Source: Cyathus striatus
Lineage: Eukaryota > Basidiomycota > Agaricomycetes > Agaricales > Nidulariaceae
DNA: 64,000 nt
Assembly: GCA_025738555.1 (NCBI GenBank)
Contig: JAOVFP010000002.1
Location: 1 to 64,000 of the forward strand
Direction: 5' to 3'
The notes below the pieces were generated by a model. That model did not search any database and had not been told where the DNA came from. It saw only the letters and a program-made list of their open reading frames with translations. Every line of letters begins with the position of its first letter. Positions within the stretch are counted from its first letter, which is position 1. Shown here one piece after another: positions 1 to 12,429 of the stretch. The position numbers were made by a program, and so were the translations under genes.

Positions 1-394
1 AGTATGCTTGGAACATATAATTAAGACTTTTTCACCTTAAGTGTACATAATACAAGTTGCTCATTGAGTCAATAGGCAGTTTGATTACATACATTACTAG
101 CATACATAATTCTGCATAGGTCTCATTAAGTACATTTGAGACACATGATCTGACTCCACCTTCACAAATTATATATGTTTCAGGTATATATAATCCAGAT
201 TGGTCATATCACATCAGTTGTGTGTGACAGTCATTGATCCTTAGAGTCATTATGCAATAAATGTCAAATATTATATAAGTTGAATATACTTTAAGTGCTT
301 TTCACATGGCATTTTTTAGATTCAGAAGTAGCCATAAAACAGATATTGACATTTTGTCAAAAATATACACATGCATATCCAAACAGTTTAGTAA

Positions 395-3300
395 CTATGT
401 AGAATCCATCTGATTACTCTCAGATGCATTTCCATTATTGTTTTCTACTGTTTCATTCTCATCAATACTCATGTCATCATCATCACTAACAACCACAATA
501 TTTCTTCGTCCTTTCTTATTGCTTTGTTGAGGTTTGCTTGTGGAAGCTTTGCGTTTTCCAGCCTTCTTAGAACCTATACAATTCAAATTAGTGTGAGCAT
601 TGATATAAATAATGAATGTACTTGCTCTTTGAATTTTCTAAAGTTATATCTCGAGATGCATTGATTGCATTAGCTACACCAGCTGCACCCATATTGTTCT
701 GAGCTTTCACTTTAAATCATGTCAATATAATAAAGTCATATATATAGGGCATGCTCACCTTTTGGTCTTACATTTGCTTTAACTGGTACATCATGCTGAA
801 TTCTATTGTTCACACTCCTGTCATGACTTTCAATTACTTCTGTCTCCTTTGATGTATTTTTCTGCAAAGTAATTTTTGATTTTGCAGAAGCTTTTCCTTT
901 GGATTTCTTCTCAGGAGATGTGTCATCTACTGTAAGCTTTTCAATAATTTTGGCAACTCTGATGTAGATGTGTCCAGTCCTTCAGCTGTCACTGCATGAT
1001 ACTCAACCTCCATATGATCAGGATCAGCAATGTAAACAACAGGAAGATCAATCTCCATCAATAACGCTGTTTTTTCTGTTTCCAATACATAATCATTCCA
1101 GCGCACTGGAGATTCACCAGTTGTAAGAGCAGATCGGTAACGACGCTGGTGAAGAATAATCCGCTTAGCATCCTCCTAAATAAATATTAGACAATTATAT
1201 ATGTTATGCACATGAATAATTCAGTTACCTTTGCCAAGTTTTGTAAGAAAGACACATGATCAGGAGGTATAACAATCTTCTTCTCAATTGTAGTTAACTT
1301 GATAGAATCCAAGTAAGCAGCCATCTTATCCATTCGTTTTGAGAGTTGTTCAGTAAACAGTCTGCACTTTACTGATATACTTAGTTCTGTGCAACTATCA
1401 GCAATCTCTGCAAAGTTAAATGTAGTTTCATGTGTTTCAAGATTGTCCCAATATGTGAAGTTTGCAAAAGGAGTCAAAGATTCACCATGACGAGTAAACC
1501 TGGTTGATCGAATGTTTTTGAACAGTTCATCACGGAGTAAATGAAAACCAGCATTCTTTGGGTCATTATAAACTTCCCAGTGGTCAGTTGAGTGATATGC
1601 ACTTGACAACACTTCTCGAACATATTTTGCCTTGTTGTAAGTTGCATTTGTAGTGACCTCTGTGTATGGTCTGTGAACTGTATCCCGCATAATTTTCTGC
1701 ATTGCAAGAATGAATGTGGGATGTTTGGATGCAGTGACTTGAGCATCAGTTGTTAATACTTTATTATAGTCCAGCTCTGGGAATTGATGACGAAGATCAT
1801 ATTTTGCCCTGTCAGTCATGGCATACCATTTGGTAACTGTAGCATCAATTATTTCCTCAGCACCATGCCAAATCTCAGTAGGAGTTCTCGATTCCAGTTT
1901 GAGTCTTGTGGCTGCGGTTTCTTCGTACCATGTCAAGATCTGCAATTTGTTTCCAGGTGCCTTCTGTTTCTGTTTCTCCTTTAAATCAGCAATAATATTG
2001 CGCATCTTGAGTGCACCTGGATTATGTTTGTCGATAGCCATCATAATAGCTATACCAAAATTTCTGTTTCCAAAAACTGTAGAGGTGAACCGAGAAAAAA
2101 GTACATTTGACAGGCCCAGATGAAAATTGGCAGATGAGGCAATATTGAGATCAAGTTTGCTGTCAACAAGTAAAGGAACTTGTTCCCAAATTCGGTTGGA
2201 AGCTCCTCCTGTTCCCAGCAGAGTCTGATGAAACCTTGCAGATGAAGAAACAAAATTCACTGCCTAAATATGTATGTTAGAAACATACATAATTTAAATG
2301 AATGTATAGCATCATAGCTAACATACTTCATTAAACCAGGGAGAGAAATGATTGATAACATGTCCAATGTCATTTAGATAATGAATGTTCAATAATGGTT
2401 GTGAAGTGTTTAGTTTAATGCCACCATATCGATCATCATTAAACACTCCATGCTGAAGCCATGTCAATCTTGTTGAAAGACAGTTCAGACTCTGGTGTAT
2501 GTTCAGTGGCAAGTTTGGAAGTTCTTTGACTTTTTCCTTCCCCCATGCTTCCAGATCCTTGATCATAGCTGCCATGTAAATATCATAACTGGCATCCCAA
2601 TCAGAGCTTGTATTGGCAGCCTGGAATTCATGACGAATACCAAATCCACGAAATTTTGGCCTGAGTATATCAAGATAATGCTTCGTGACAATATTGAAAA
2701 AAGTAGAATCAAAAATGTCAAGATATTCAGTTAATTTCATTTCACTTTTTTGCCAGAGATGAAAATCTTTTCTTATCTGCAGCTTCTTGTCTTCAATATC
2801 TGTACTATTCCAAGGAATGACCTTGAAATCACCTATAAGAAATATAAGTGGGTAATATATCCCAGTGAGAAAGAGCAAGATATACTAAATTATATATGTT
2901 AGTAACATTTATAATTTGAAAATAATATTACATACATCAATTGCTTCATTTTTTGACCACTCAGTAATGAGTGATGCACTAATCCAAGTCATGAATGACT
3001 TGTAGAAAGATGAGATTCTTGAAATATCATGCAAGCGAAGGTGAAAATTATGATAGTTTTCTGAGAATGCCTTTGCATTGTGGTTGTTGAGTTCATGTGC
3101 TCTTTTTGATGCCTCGATGAGTATATCATAGCGTAGAGAGTCACTGTTACACTTGTTCATCATGCTATAAACATGGCAAAATGCATCAGTGGGAGAGTCT
3201 TGCAGTTGAGGAAGCAATATGTTAGAAGAGAGGTGATACAGAAGAGGCAAGGAATCTTCCAAAATATTTCTTATTTGTACTGTAATGAAATTATGTATGT

Positions 3301-4602
3301 CAGCTTCATATATAATAGTTGCTATTTATGAACTAACCATAGTCATATATTCTTACAAGCCATAGTGACTTTCCTCGAAGAATGTCAACACATCTATCAA
3401 CTTCTGCTTTCAATTGACCTGCTTTGGTCTCTTCAGTGGGATGGTTTTCCTTGTGCTTTTGCCAAGTAAGTAAACTTTTTTTGTAAGCTTTTAACTCAGG
3501 TTTGACAATGTATTCTTCCATAACTCTTCTACGGTGGTTTCCATTTAGAAGGTGCCCACAGTTTTTCTTTTCTTCCTCTGTACATGGCAAATCTTCCCAA
3601 GATACAAATTTGAGCTCTGGATAATGAATTGCTTCAAAGTCTCGACTGATTGATGATAGATCCAAAATTGTGGATCCATAGCAATGACAATGGCATGGAC
3701 TGGATTTTGTTTCAAGATGTATTCTCCATTGAGAAATGCTTTTTGTATAAATCATCCAATGTTTTTTCAGTTGGAACACGAGGATTGTGGACACCAACTT
3801 GCAATGGGCTTGGTAAATGATCACATAGGTTCAATGTACCAATTGGAGCTAATGCAAATCCCAACAGACATGATTTGTCCATTTGGCGCAATTGGAAGTC
3901 CTCAATATGACGTAAATGTTCAGGTGTTATGTGCTGTTATATATGCTGTTAACATGAATAATAAAATGAATTATGAAGCTCTTACAGACTGATTTTCAGA
4001 ATTTATAGTTTTGTTTTGGTTTTCATTTTCTTTCTGTTGTAATTAAGTATGCTACAAATATACATAATTATAATAACTTACAGAAGCATGAGATTGAGAA
4101 ATCTAATTAGCAGCAATTAAGTATACTTCAAACATACATAATTTTAATTACTTACAGAATTCTTTAAAGTAGAATGCTTGTTAGTAGAAATTAAATATGC
4201 TTGAAATATACTTAATTATAACTTACAGAAGCATGAGATTGAGAATCCTAATTATTAGCAATTAAGTACACTTCAAACATGCATAATTTCAATTACTTAC
4301 AGAATTCTTTGAAGTACAAAGATATCAGAGATCAAATACACTTGAAACATACTTAATTATAATAACTTACAGCATCAGAAAATTGAGAAATCTAATTGGT
4401 AGCAACTAAGCACACTTCAATCATACATAATTATGTTGACTTACAGTGTCATTCAAAGCAGAAGGCTAGCAGAAATTAAATACACTTGAAGCATATTTAA
4501 TTGAAATAACTTACAGAAACAGTAGATTCAGAAGCCTTGTAGTAGCAAATAAGTATGCATCAAACATATATAATTGCTAATACTTACAGAGTTGTTAAAC
4601 AT
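395..4602 (-). pseudogene. Decayed micro-exon gene with a ParB/sulfiredoxin-like GNHR motif (left copy)
   Basis: Multi-exon gene starting at ATG 4602-4600 (MFNNS) and ending at TAG near 395. The first exons are mostly exactly 21 nt, phase 0 (4535-4515, 4465-4445, 4391-4371, 4247-4227, 4176-4156, 4102-4082), then a 48-nt exon (4033-3986) and larger exons from 3933. The larger part has a LLNGNHRRRVMEEY segment and ends that domain with SLWLVRIYD, matching DGNHRKAAL and SWLVRFYNE of the gene at 48-55.6 kb. A long helical region follows, then a Lys-rich and Asp-rich tail with VVVSDDDDMSIDE. Introns fall near 3281-3337, 2879-2908, 2261-2317, 1170-1228 and 587-760. Two reading-frame changes between about 3700 and 3760 and one near 950, plus a lost acceptor at 4322-4323, suggest decay. 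A nuclear DNA-binding role is inferred only. Confidence 0.7.
4034..4587 (-). repeat. Tandem array of 21-nt micro-exons and ~53-nt introns
   Basis: Repeating unit of about 74 bp: a 21-nt exon followed by a GTAAGT...AG intron of about 50-53 nt. Alternate units are more alike (exon peptides of the type DSQSHAS and HSTLKNS), so the array has a dimeric period of about 148 bp. Each intron holds a near-palindrome of the form AATTATGTATG(n6-8)TATACTTAATT. One unit (301-321 of the 4.3-kb block) lacks its AG acceptor. It forms the 5' part of the gene at 395-4602. Confidence 0.8.
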
Positions 4603-5169
4603 TGTTGTTGAATGTTGGATGTTGTTTGTAACTGTTGTTACTCAGGTTGTGATGATAGTAAGAAAGAAGGGAAGGAAGAATTTTCATCAATATGGAGTGG
4701 ATATATATACATATAGTGTTTCTATTTGTTGTCATGTATTTATATTTAAAGCTTAACATCTATTTACACCATTCAAATACTGATGTAAATGATGTGCTGT
4801 TTATATATATTACAGCTGTAGAAGTATTCTAAGTTTAACCAGAAGAATGTAGAATGTATCTGAACTATAAATATTTTTAACAGCTATACACAATCATTAC
4901 AGATGTAATACATGTCATATATCACATAAGCATTGACTGTTTTTCCAACATCAGTCACTTAAATTGTGAGACATCTCAGAAAAATATGCATGTCTTATCA
5001 AGGAAAAATATTGAACTATAAATATATTTGGGGGAATTAGTGCTAGCAAGACAACATTTTAGCATTTGATAGTGTACACTATAAACAATACAATGCAACA
5101 TTAAACTTAATTTTTTAACGGTTAGAAAAAGAACTGTTTCAATTTTTGTTGATTATTATATATTAAAAC
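4603..5169. other. AT-rich upstream region, no gene seen
   Basis: AT-rich sequence upstream of the minus-strand ATG at 4602. A TATATA-rich stretch lies near 4690-4710. I see no convincing gene. It may contain the promoter of the left micro-exon gene. Confidence 0.3.
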
Positions 5170-5820
5170 ATACTTAGTACTTAAGAGCTGCACTTTCTCA
5201 CAAAATTAATCTTAAATGGAAATTATGTATGCTCTGAACATACTTAATTTTGAATAGCTGTACTTGTACTTTATAATGACATTATTGTTAGTTTGAATTA
5301 TGTATGTCCATGATGTACTTAATTTTGAACAGCCACACTTTATAATGAAAATATTTTTAACTTGAATTATGTACACCTAACATACTTAATTTTGAACAGA
5401 TGTACTTTTTAATGAAACTATTTTTATTTCAAATTAAGTACACTCACAACATACTTAATTTTGCACAGCTGCACTTTATAATAAAAATTTGTATACTATG
5501 AATTACATACACCTATAATGTACTTAATTTGAACAGCTGCACTTTATAATGAAACTTTTTTTTACTTTGAATTATGTATGCCCATAACATACTTAATTTA
5601 TAGCAGCTGTAGTTTGCAATGACATTGCTCTTGGTTTGAAATTATGTATGCTAATGACATATTTAATTGGAATCAATTGTACTTTCTAATTGAAATATTC
5701 AATGTTCAAAATTATGTATGTTCACAACATACTTAATTTTTAGCAGATGTAATTTGCAATGAAATTGTTCTTAGTTAGAAATTATGTATGTTTATAATGT
5801 ACTTAATATATATCAGCTGT
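5170..5820. repeat. ~70-bp palindromic satellite, about nine units
   Basis: About nine tandem units of 65-72 bp. Each has a near-palindrome (ATTATGTATG ... CATACTTAATT) followed by a segment like GCTGCACTTTATAATGA. The palindrome is the one found inside introns of the adjacent micro-exon gene, but these units lack splice donors and open micro-exons. They could be a decayed extension of the array or the source repeat of its introns. Confidence 0.75.
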
Positions 5821-5849
5821 TACATGTGAGAAGGGTGGTGACCTTGGTA

Positions 5850-6175
5850 TGATCATTTGTGATGAGCAACCAGGTTGTTGGTCACATCACACCAGTCGTT
5901 GGTCACAATAACTAGTCGTTTGTGACAGTCATTAGTAACATCACACCAGTCGTTGGTCACAACAACCAGTCGTTTGTGACAGTCATGAGTAACATCACCA
6001 GTCGTTGGTCACAACAACCAGTCGTTTGTGACAGTCATGAGTAACATCACACCAGTCGTTGGTCACAGTAACTGGTCGTTTGTGACCAGTCGTTGTAGTA
6101 TGTGATCAGTCGTTGGTCACAATGACCAGTCGTTTGTCACAAACGACCTGTCGTTGAATTAACAGTTAATTCTGA
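5850..6175. repeat. GTCGTTGGTCACA minisatellite block 1
   Basis: Tandem copies of CCAGTCGTTGGTCACA and AGTCGTTTGTGACAGTCAT, roughly 55 bp per higher-order unit. The block ends in a short palindrome (GTCGTTTGTCACAAACGAC), then CCTGTCG, and a few tens of bases later ATATTATTAGG. The block at 13.1-13.4 kb ends the same way, so both are probably copies of one dispersed repeat. Confidence 0.7.
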
Positions 6176-6464
6176 TATGTATATTATTAGGACAGAAACA
6201 AGCTACTGACGAGTCTATAAAGACGAAAGGTGCTTCACTGGGATTGAATCCCCAGTGCCTTTAGCATCTGCCTTCTTCTCAACGCTTCTTGGTGTGAGAG
6301 AAACTTCCTACCCTAACCCTAAGTACAGACTTGGGAAATACCCATCGGACTATGACATTTGTCACATGTGTAAGGATAAAAACCTTCACGATATCAAGTA
6401 CATAATACTTCAAATAATTAACGATTTGTGTCACAAGTTCGGTATATCAATCTCAGCTTCTGTA

Positions 6465-9400
6465 CAGTTGGGGTCACGCAAAGACCACCAACTTTTTAAT
6501 CGATTTATTCCCACACCACAAATCACTTCTGACCTCCGAAAACCCTCGGAATAGCTTCGTTTTGGCTTGTACTTTCGATTTCCACGAGCCGATTTTTGAA
6601 ATTCCGAGTTTTTAATTTTTTGACCCAAAAATTTGGCCACCGGCCGAAAAAAATCGATAAAATCTCGGAAAATGTATTTTTAGCTTCCTTTCATTGATCT
6701 AGATATGATCCCATAAAAATTAGACCTCCGAATCGCCTCATCAGGCGCCAAAAAAACCCTTTCTCTAACCACCATGGCCAGAGGTCGCCCCAAAAAGAAG
6801 GCTCGTAACACTACTGGACTCCGCAATAATCGAAAAAATACTGTTCCTCAGCATTCCAATTCACCCTCTATTGCCTCTCTGTCATCCCTGGAGCAAGATT
6901 TCAATGATGGTGCCACTATCAGTACCCCATCAGCAAATTCTTCCATGCCCTATTGTTACACTGATGATGGAGAGATTATTGTGGACTCACTCTCAGATGA
7001 GGATTTGAGTGATAGTGAAGATTCAGAGGAGGCTATATCAGAGTTTAATTGGGATGATATGGAGGATGAGGAGTTTGGCAGAAAACTAGCTGATATGGCT
7101 TTGGAGGATGATTCCAATGATAAAGACTGGATTCCACCCAAGCTAAAACGTTCAAATCTTAAGAAAAAAGGTATCAATAAGTTTCTTTTAATACTCAATA
7201 CTATATCTAATGAATTAAATAACATTCAGAACGTTCTACAACATACATGAAGGGGCCGGATATTATGAATAAATCTGCTCGGACCAAAAGACGTTACAAA
7301 AAGGCTTGGAAATCTCAATCAACACTTGATAATTTTGTCAAGATAAATTCTGGGACTCTTAAACGTTCAGCAGCAGAAATTGAGTCAAGTACCAGCTCAG
7401 AAGAGCATATAGATTCTGAGAATAGTATTGGTTCTCCAATTCAGGAGTCTAGAGAATCTTCATCAAATACACCACAGAATCCATTATCAAATGTTCCTGA
7501 TACCACTGCCAGTGAAGATGAACTCTTGGATGAAGAGCTGGAAATAAATCTGCAATCTGCAGATGCTGATATAAAGGGCTGGGAGTTGCTTCGCACACAG
7601 ATTCAGAATGATTTAAAGCGTCACAAGAAGACCCTCCCACTTTCAAAAATGAATCAGCTTATGATTCTATCAAATTTTGCCACTGCTCGTCTGAATGGTA
7701 TGACTCGCATGGAAGCAAGTGAATCTATTGCTAAATTGTGGCGAGTTGGAAAAGGACAAACATGGTTTGCACGACGGGTCCGGTCACTAGCAAGGCACTA
7801 TCAGATATTTGAGCAGCTTCCAGAAGAGAAACGAGGTGGAAGAAAAAATGCACATTCATATCTCAGTGATGAAAATGTTAAATTGCTATCACTGAATTAT
7901 CTTCGCAGTCAGAAGCCTGGCACTGTGTCCCCTAAAAATTTTCAAAAGGCAATCAATGAACAGATCTTTCCTGATCTCAGTATTACACCAGCTAAGCCAA
8001 TTAGCATACGAACTGTTCGTCGCTGGCTACATGAGTTGGGCTGGCGTCACTCTACTGTGAAAAAAGGTGTTTACAAAGATGGTCATTCACGACCAGATGT
8101 GGAAAAGTACAGAGACAACAAATATCTACCTGAGATGGAAGAATATGAATGACAAATGGCACATTATGAAGGCCCTGAATTAACTCGAGTTGAGCCTCAA
8201 TTAAAGGAAGGAGAACAAGAAATAATTCCTATATTTCATGATGAAAGTTCTTTTCATCATAATGATGCACCAACTAAGGCTTGGTATGTTCATGAATATT
8301 TATTCAGTTCTTTCACTCACACCTGGAAATATAGGCTTGAAAAGAAACAAACTCTACTTCGTCAAAAAGGAAGGGGTCGCATTATTCATGTCTCAAGTTT
8401 TATAACTCCAGAGACTGGTCAATTGGTGGTAAAAGATGAAAATGGAGACATTAAACGAAATGCTCGTAAAATTATTTTTCCTGGTGCAAATGGAGATGCT
8501 TGGTGGGACTGTTCACAACTACTGAAGCAAATGGAAGATGCAATATCTATATTTGAGGAAGCTCACCCCATGAAAAAAGCATTATTTATTTTTGACCAGT
8601 CTTCTGCACATGCTTCACTTCCTCCAGATGCACTCAGGGCATTTGAAATGAACAAAAGTAATGGAGGAAAACAACGTACTCAACGTGATACAACCATTCC
8701 TGAAACAAATCCATTTCCTGAACATCGAGGAAAGCCTCAGACAATGACATTGGAAGATGGTCGACCAAAAGGACTTAAAACTGTTTTGGAAGAACGAGGA
8801 TTTGATGTTTCAAAACTTCGTGCAAAGTGCTCTCCAGTCTGTCCTTTTGAAAGTCAAAACTGCTGTATGGCACGATTGCTTAGCCAACAGGATGACTTTA
8901 TTGATCAGAAGTCTATGCTTGAAATAATGATTACAGAGGCTGGACATATATGTATGTTCTTGCCAAAATTTCATTGTGAACTTAACCCAATAGAAATGGT
9001 AAGTGCTATTTATCTACAATATCATAATATTTCTAATACACCTTTTAGTATTGGGGATGGGTAAAATATCGTTACCGTGAAGAAGAAAAACGAACATTTC
9101 AACATGCAAAGAATTCAGTGGTCAAATATCTTGATGCATGTCCACTGGAAGTAATTCAACGATTCATCAATCGTACTTGGCGATTTATGAGTGCATACCG
9201 ACGTGGATTGACAGGAGAAGCAGCAGAATGGGCTGTTCGGAAACAGCGCCAACACCGTCAAGTGTCAAACCGTGCCATGTATGCAATTGAATCACTTTTG
9301 AATTGAATTGGACCCTGTAACATGTCGTTTTTTTTGCCAAAAAATTTGGCCACCCTATTTTATCGTGGGAACTTTATGAAAACAGTGTTTTTTGATGTAT

Positions 9401-9495
9401 TTGAGGCTTCTGAATCCAAATCTGTAATTAGTTTGTCCCAAAAAATTCGCGTTGTTGAGATATTAAAATTGGTGGTGTTTGCGTGACCCCAACTG
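6465..9495 (+). mobile_element. Tc1/mariner-like DNA transposon, 3.03 kb
   Basis: Terminal inverted repeats start CAGTTGGGGTCACGCAAA at 6465 and the matching complement ends at 9495. The next bases (GACCACCAAC versus CACCACCAAT on the other end) stay similar. Both ends are flanked by TA (6463-6464 and 9496-9497), the target duplication typical of the Tc1/mariner superfamily. It contains one transposase gene with two introns and one internal stop, so this copy is probably not autonomous. It sits in satellite-rich DNA. Confidence 0.85.
6774..9306 (+). pseudogene. DDE transposase of the Tc1/mariner-like element
   Basis: Starts at ATG 6774 (MARGRPKKKAR, an AT-hook-like basic start) in a CACCATGG context. 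Exons are 6774-7170, 7230-8998 and 9049-9306; both introns (59 and 50 nt) have GT-AG ends and keep the frame. An acidic Ser-rich region precedes a helix-turn-helix-like block (SIRTVRRWLHELGW), then catalytic-looking FHDESSFH, FIFDQSSAH and FHCELNPIEM-YWGWVKYRYR, consistent with a DDE core. The second Asp to Glu distance is about 130 residues, far more than the 34-37 usual in Tc1/mariner. A TGA at 8150-8152 interrupts an otherwise continuous frame and could be a CGA-to-TGA change. Confidence 0.8.
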
Positions 9496-9757
9496 TAGTG
9501 TGCCAAGCTGTTTGGAGAACATAAGAGACAAGAAGATGAGTATTATATGACATTGTTTCTCGGTCATATAATTTTATATGATCTTGTTTTTCTTTTATAA
9601 GGAGCACATGAAATGAACTTAATGTTTCCTCACCATAGATGCACCTATCTTAAGTTTCATCTAGTTTATACTAAAAGAGGGCTAATATGGGCGCAAGTCT
9701 TCATGTTTGTGTCACAGACAGTACTGATATAATCTGAGAAGTTAACATGGTTTGCAA

Positions 9758-9838
9758 GGTCAAGTAGCCTAACTGTATAGTGCACTACTCATTATACTGA
9801 TTTTCGGAAGGCTTTGGGTTCGAAACCTGCTTTTCCAC
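9758..9838 (+). other. tRNA-like / SINE-like segment with box A and box B
   Basis: TAGCCTAACTG at 9765-9775 fits the Pol III box A consensus and GTTCGAAAC at 9818-9826 fits box B, at tRNA-like spacing. Acceptor and anticodon stems pair poorly, so this is more likely a tRNA-derived repeat or tRNA relic than a working tRNA. Confidence 0.35.
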
Positions 9839-10099
9839 TTTGATATTGTCGAATCTCATCTATAATTTTTTCTAATGTGAGCAGTTAATCATTTCAATGC
9901 TTATGTCTGAATTCTGGCAAAATAGATTAGCGGTATGTGTTGTGAAATCACAGGAAGATCGGGACAAGAACAAATGACTGATCTATGACCCAAGAGTTCA
10001 CATATGATCAAATAAAGGAAACTGAAGAAGTATTTACAGCATTAAAGGCATTGTTGCCATTCCTTTGCTACTTGGTTAAAATTGTATGAGCTACTTATC

Positions 10100-10850
10100 C
10101 CTATATTAACAAGTGCATAGTACTTCAAATTATTAGTGATTAAAGTCGAAGCAGCTAGGTACAATTCCGAATACATTTAAACTCATGATATCAAGTGAAT
10201 AGTACATGAAATAATTAGCAATTAATGTAGAGATGGCCTGGTAAAGTCATACAGCATTCATAAAGTATTTTCACCAACTATACTCAAATTATTAGCGATT
10301 AAAGTCGAAGCAACCAGGTACAATTCCGAATACATTTAAACTCATGATATCAAGTGAATAGTACATGAAATAATTAGCAATTAATGTAGAGACAGCCTGG
10401 TGAAATCATACAGTATTCATAGTATTTTCGCCAACTATACAATTCAAGTCATTAGTGATTAAAGCAGAGACAGCCATGTACAACTCTGAATTGATTTATA
10501 CTCATAATATTAAGTGCAGTGTATGTAAAATAATTAGTGATTAATGTAGAGACGACCTCATAAAGTCATACAATATTCATAAAATAGCTTTGCTAACTTT
10601 ATAAATAAATAAAGCTGGCAAGCTGCACAGTGCACTACCACTGGTACGTTGTCAGTGTAAGAAGTAAAGTATCAGGGATAGTATTGTCAAGGGATGTGAT
10701 GGGGGCCATAAGAGTGTTCATAGCTGCATTGAGACAGATGACAATTCTGAATTGATTTACACGCATGATATCAAGTGCGTAATACATGAAATAATTAGCG
10801 ATTAATATAGAGACAGCATAGTAATGTCATATAGTATTCATAAAATGGTT
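10100..10850. repeat. ~150-bp imperfect tandem repeats
   Basis: Three to four diverged copies of a unit containing AATTAGCAATTAATGTAGAGA, CATGATATCAAGTG and TCATACAGTATTCATAAA. A further partial copy lies near 10735-10850 and a relic at 6390-6425, beyond the Tc1-like element. No coding potential seen. Confidence 0.6.
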
Positions 10851-10859
10851 TTGCTAACT

Positions 10860-11640
10860 TGTTATCTTGTTTATATAATTTATATGGCATTGTTTTGTGC
10901 TCATATAATATTATATGATATTGTTTTGCTCTCATATAGAGTGGTGTCCATTACATGTTATTATATGATATTGTTTTGACATTGGCTTCAGCTTATGTGC
11001 TGCACCCTTGGTATTCTCAATTCCACATATCAGATTGAGTATTATATGACATTGTTTTTGACATTGGCTTCAGCTTATGTGCTGCACCCCTGGAATTTCC
11101 AGTGACAGATATTGGACTGATTATTATATGATGTTGTTTCTTGATCATATAATTTTATATGACATTGTTTTGCTCTCATATATTATTATATGATGATGTT
11201 TCTTGGTGGTATAATTTAATATGATGATGTTTCTTGATCATATAATATTATATGACATTGTTTTTCCATCATATAATTTTATATGATGCTGTTTTGTGAT
11301 CATATAATTTTATATGCCATTGTTATGCCCTCATATATTTATTATATCATGCTGTTTTGTGATCATATATTTTATATGATGATGTTTTATGCTCATATTA
11401 TTTGATATGATGTTCTTTTTCCCTCATATAAATTTATATGATGATGTTTTATGCTCATATAATTTGATATGATGTTGTTTTTCCTTCATATTATTTTATA
11501 TGATGCCAAAAGATGATCATATAATTTGATATGATGTTGTTTTATGCTCATATATTCATATATGACATGAATTTTCTCTCATATATCCTGATATGATGTG
11601 GTTTTTCCCTCATATTTTCATATATGAAGTGGATTTGAGG
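10860..11640. repeat. AT-rich palindromic satellite
   Basis: Around 18-20 degenerate units of about 37-40 bp built on TCATATAATTTTATATGATG followed by TTGTTTT. Each unit is itself an inverted repeat, so single strands could form runs of hairpins. No gene seen. Confidence 0.7.
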
Positions 11641-12139
11641 TGAAATTTTAGTAACATAGACCCTATGTTACCGAATTATATAGTAAGTATATATGGCATA
11701 TATTGTTATCTATAGCACTTGACACACTATCATCAGTAGCCTATCTGAACCAGCTTAATTATTAACATATAATCAAAAAAAATTCATGTCAAACAAAGAT
11801 ATGTACCTACTACAAAATATAAAAACTTACTTGATACCATATGGAGTATACACAATAATCTATTTATATCTTCGTGGGAATTCATCCTAGTATTCCACTA
11901 TTTTTTTTTGGGACTCAGGTAATCTTCAGCTTCAATACAAAATTAAATACTTAATTTTTAAATGGTTGGAAAAATAACTACTTCCATATTTTTCATTATG
12001 TACACACTTTTCTAAGACTTTCATAACCTTCGTAGGACTTTGGTAAATAGCTCTAGTATATAACCACCCTTCATGTAGTACTTGTCAACAACTTTCCTCC
12101 TCATTTGTACTTGACTTTTTCTATTCAGCTGGCTTGTAA

Positions 12140-12425
12140 TTATGTATGTCTGACTCATATATAATTTGGACTTCTTGGTGGTGTCACACTAGTCATTGGT
12201 CACATTTGTCACAGTCATTGGTCACATCACCCAGTCATTGGTCACATCACACTAGTTGTTGGTCACATTATGCCAGTCGTTGGTCACGTCACATCAGTCG
12301 TTGGTCACATCACACCAGTCATTGGTCACACTATACCAGTTGTTGTGACCAGTTGTTGCATCATGTGATCAGTCGTTGGTCACATCACACCAGTCGTTGG
12401 TCACAACAACTGGTCACAGAACTCG
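12140..12425. repeat. GTCGTTGGTCACA minisatellite block 2
   Basis: Short tandem copies of CAGTCGTTGGTCACATCACAC, same orientation as the blocks at 5.85 and 13.1 kb. The open frame running through it is only a repeat translation (Trp/Ser/His-rich). Confidence 0.7.
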
Positions 12426-12429
12426 GTCT

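Noticed and set aside
6304..6317. Telomere-like CCCTAACCCTAA
   Set aside because: Only two units; too short to call an interstitial telomere.
10100..11640. CRISPR-like repeat arrays
   Set aside because: Eukaryotic satellites with no unique spacers of constant length.
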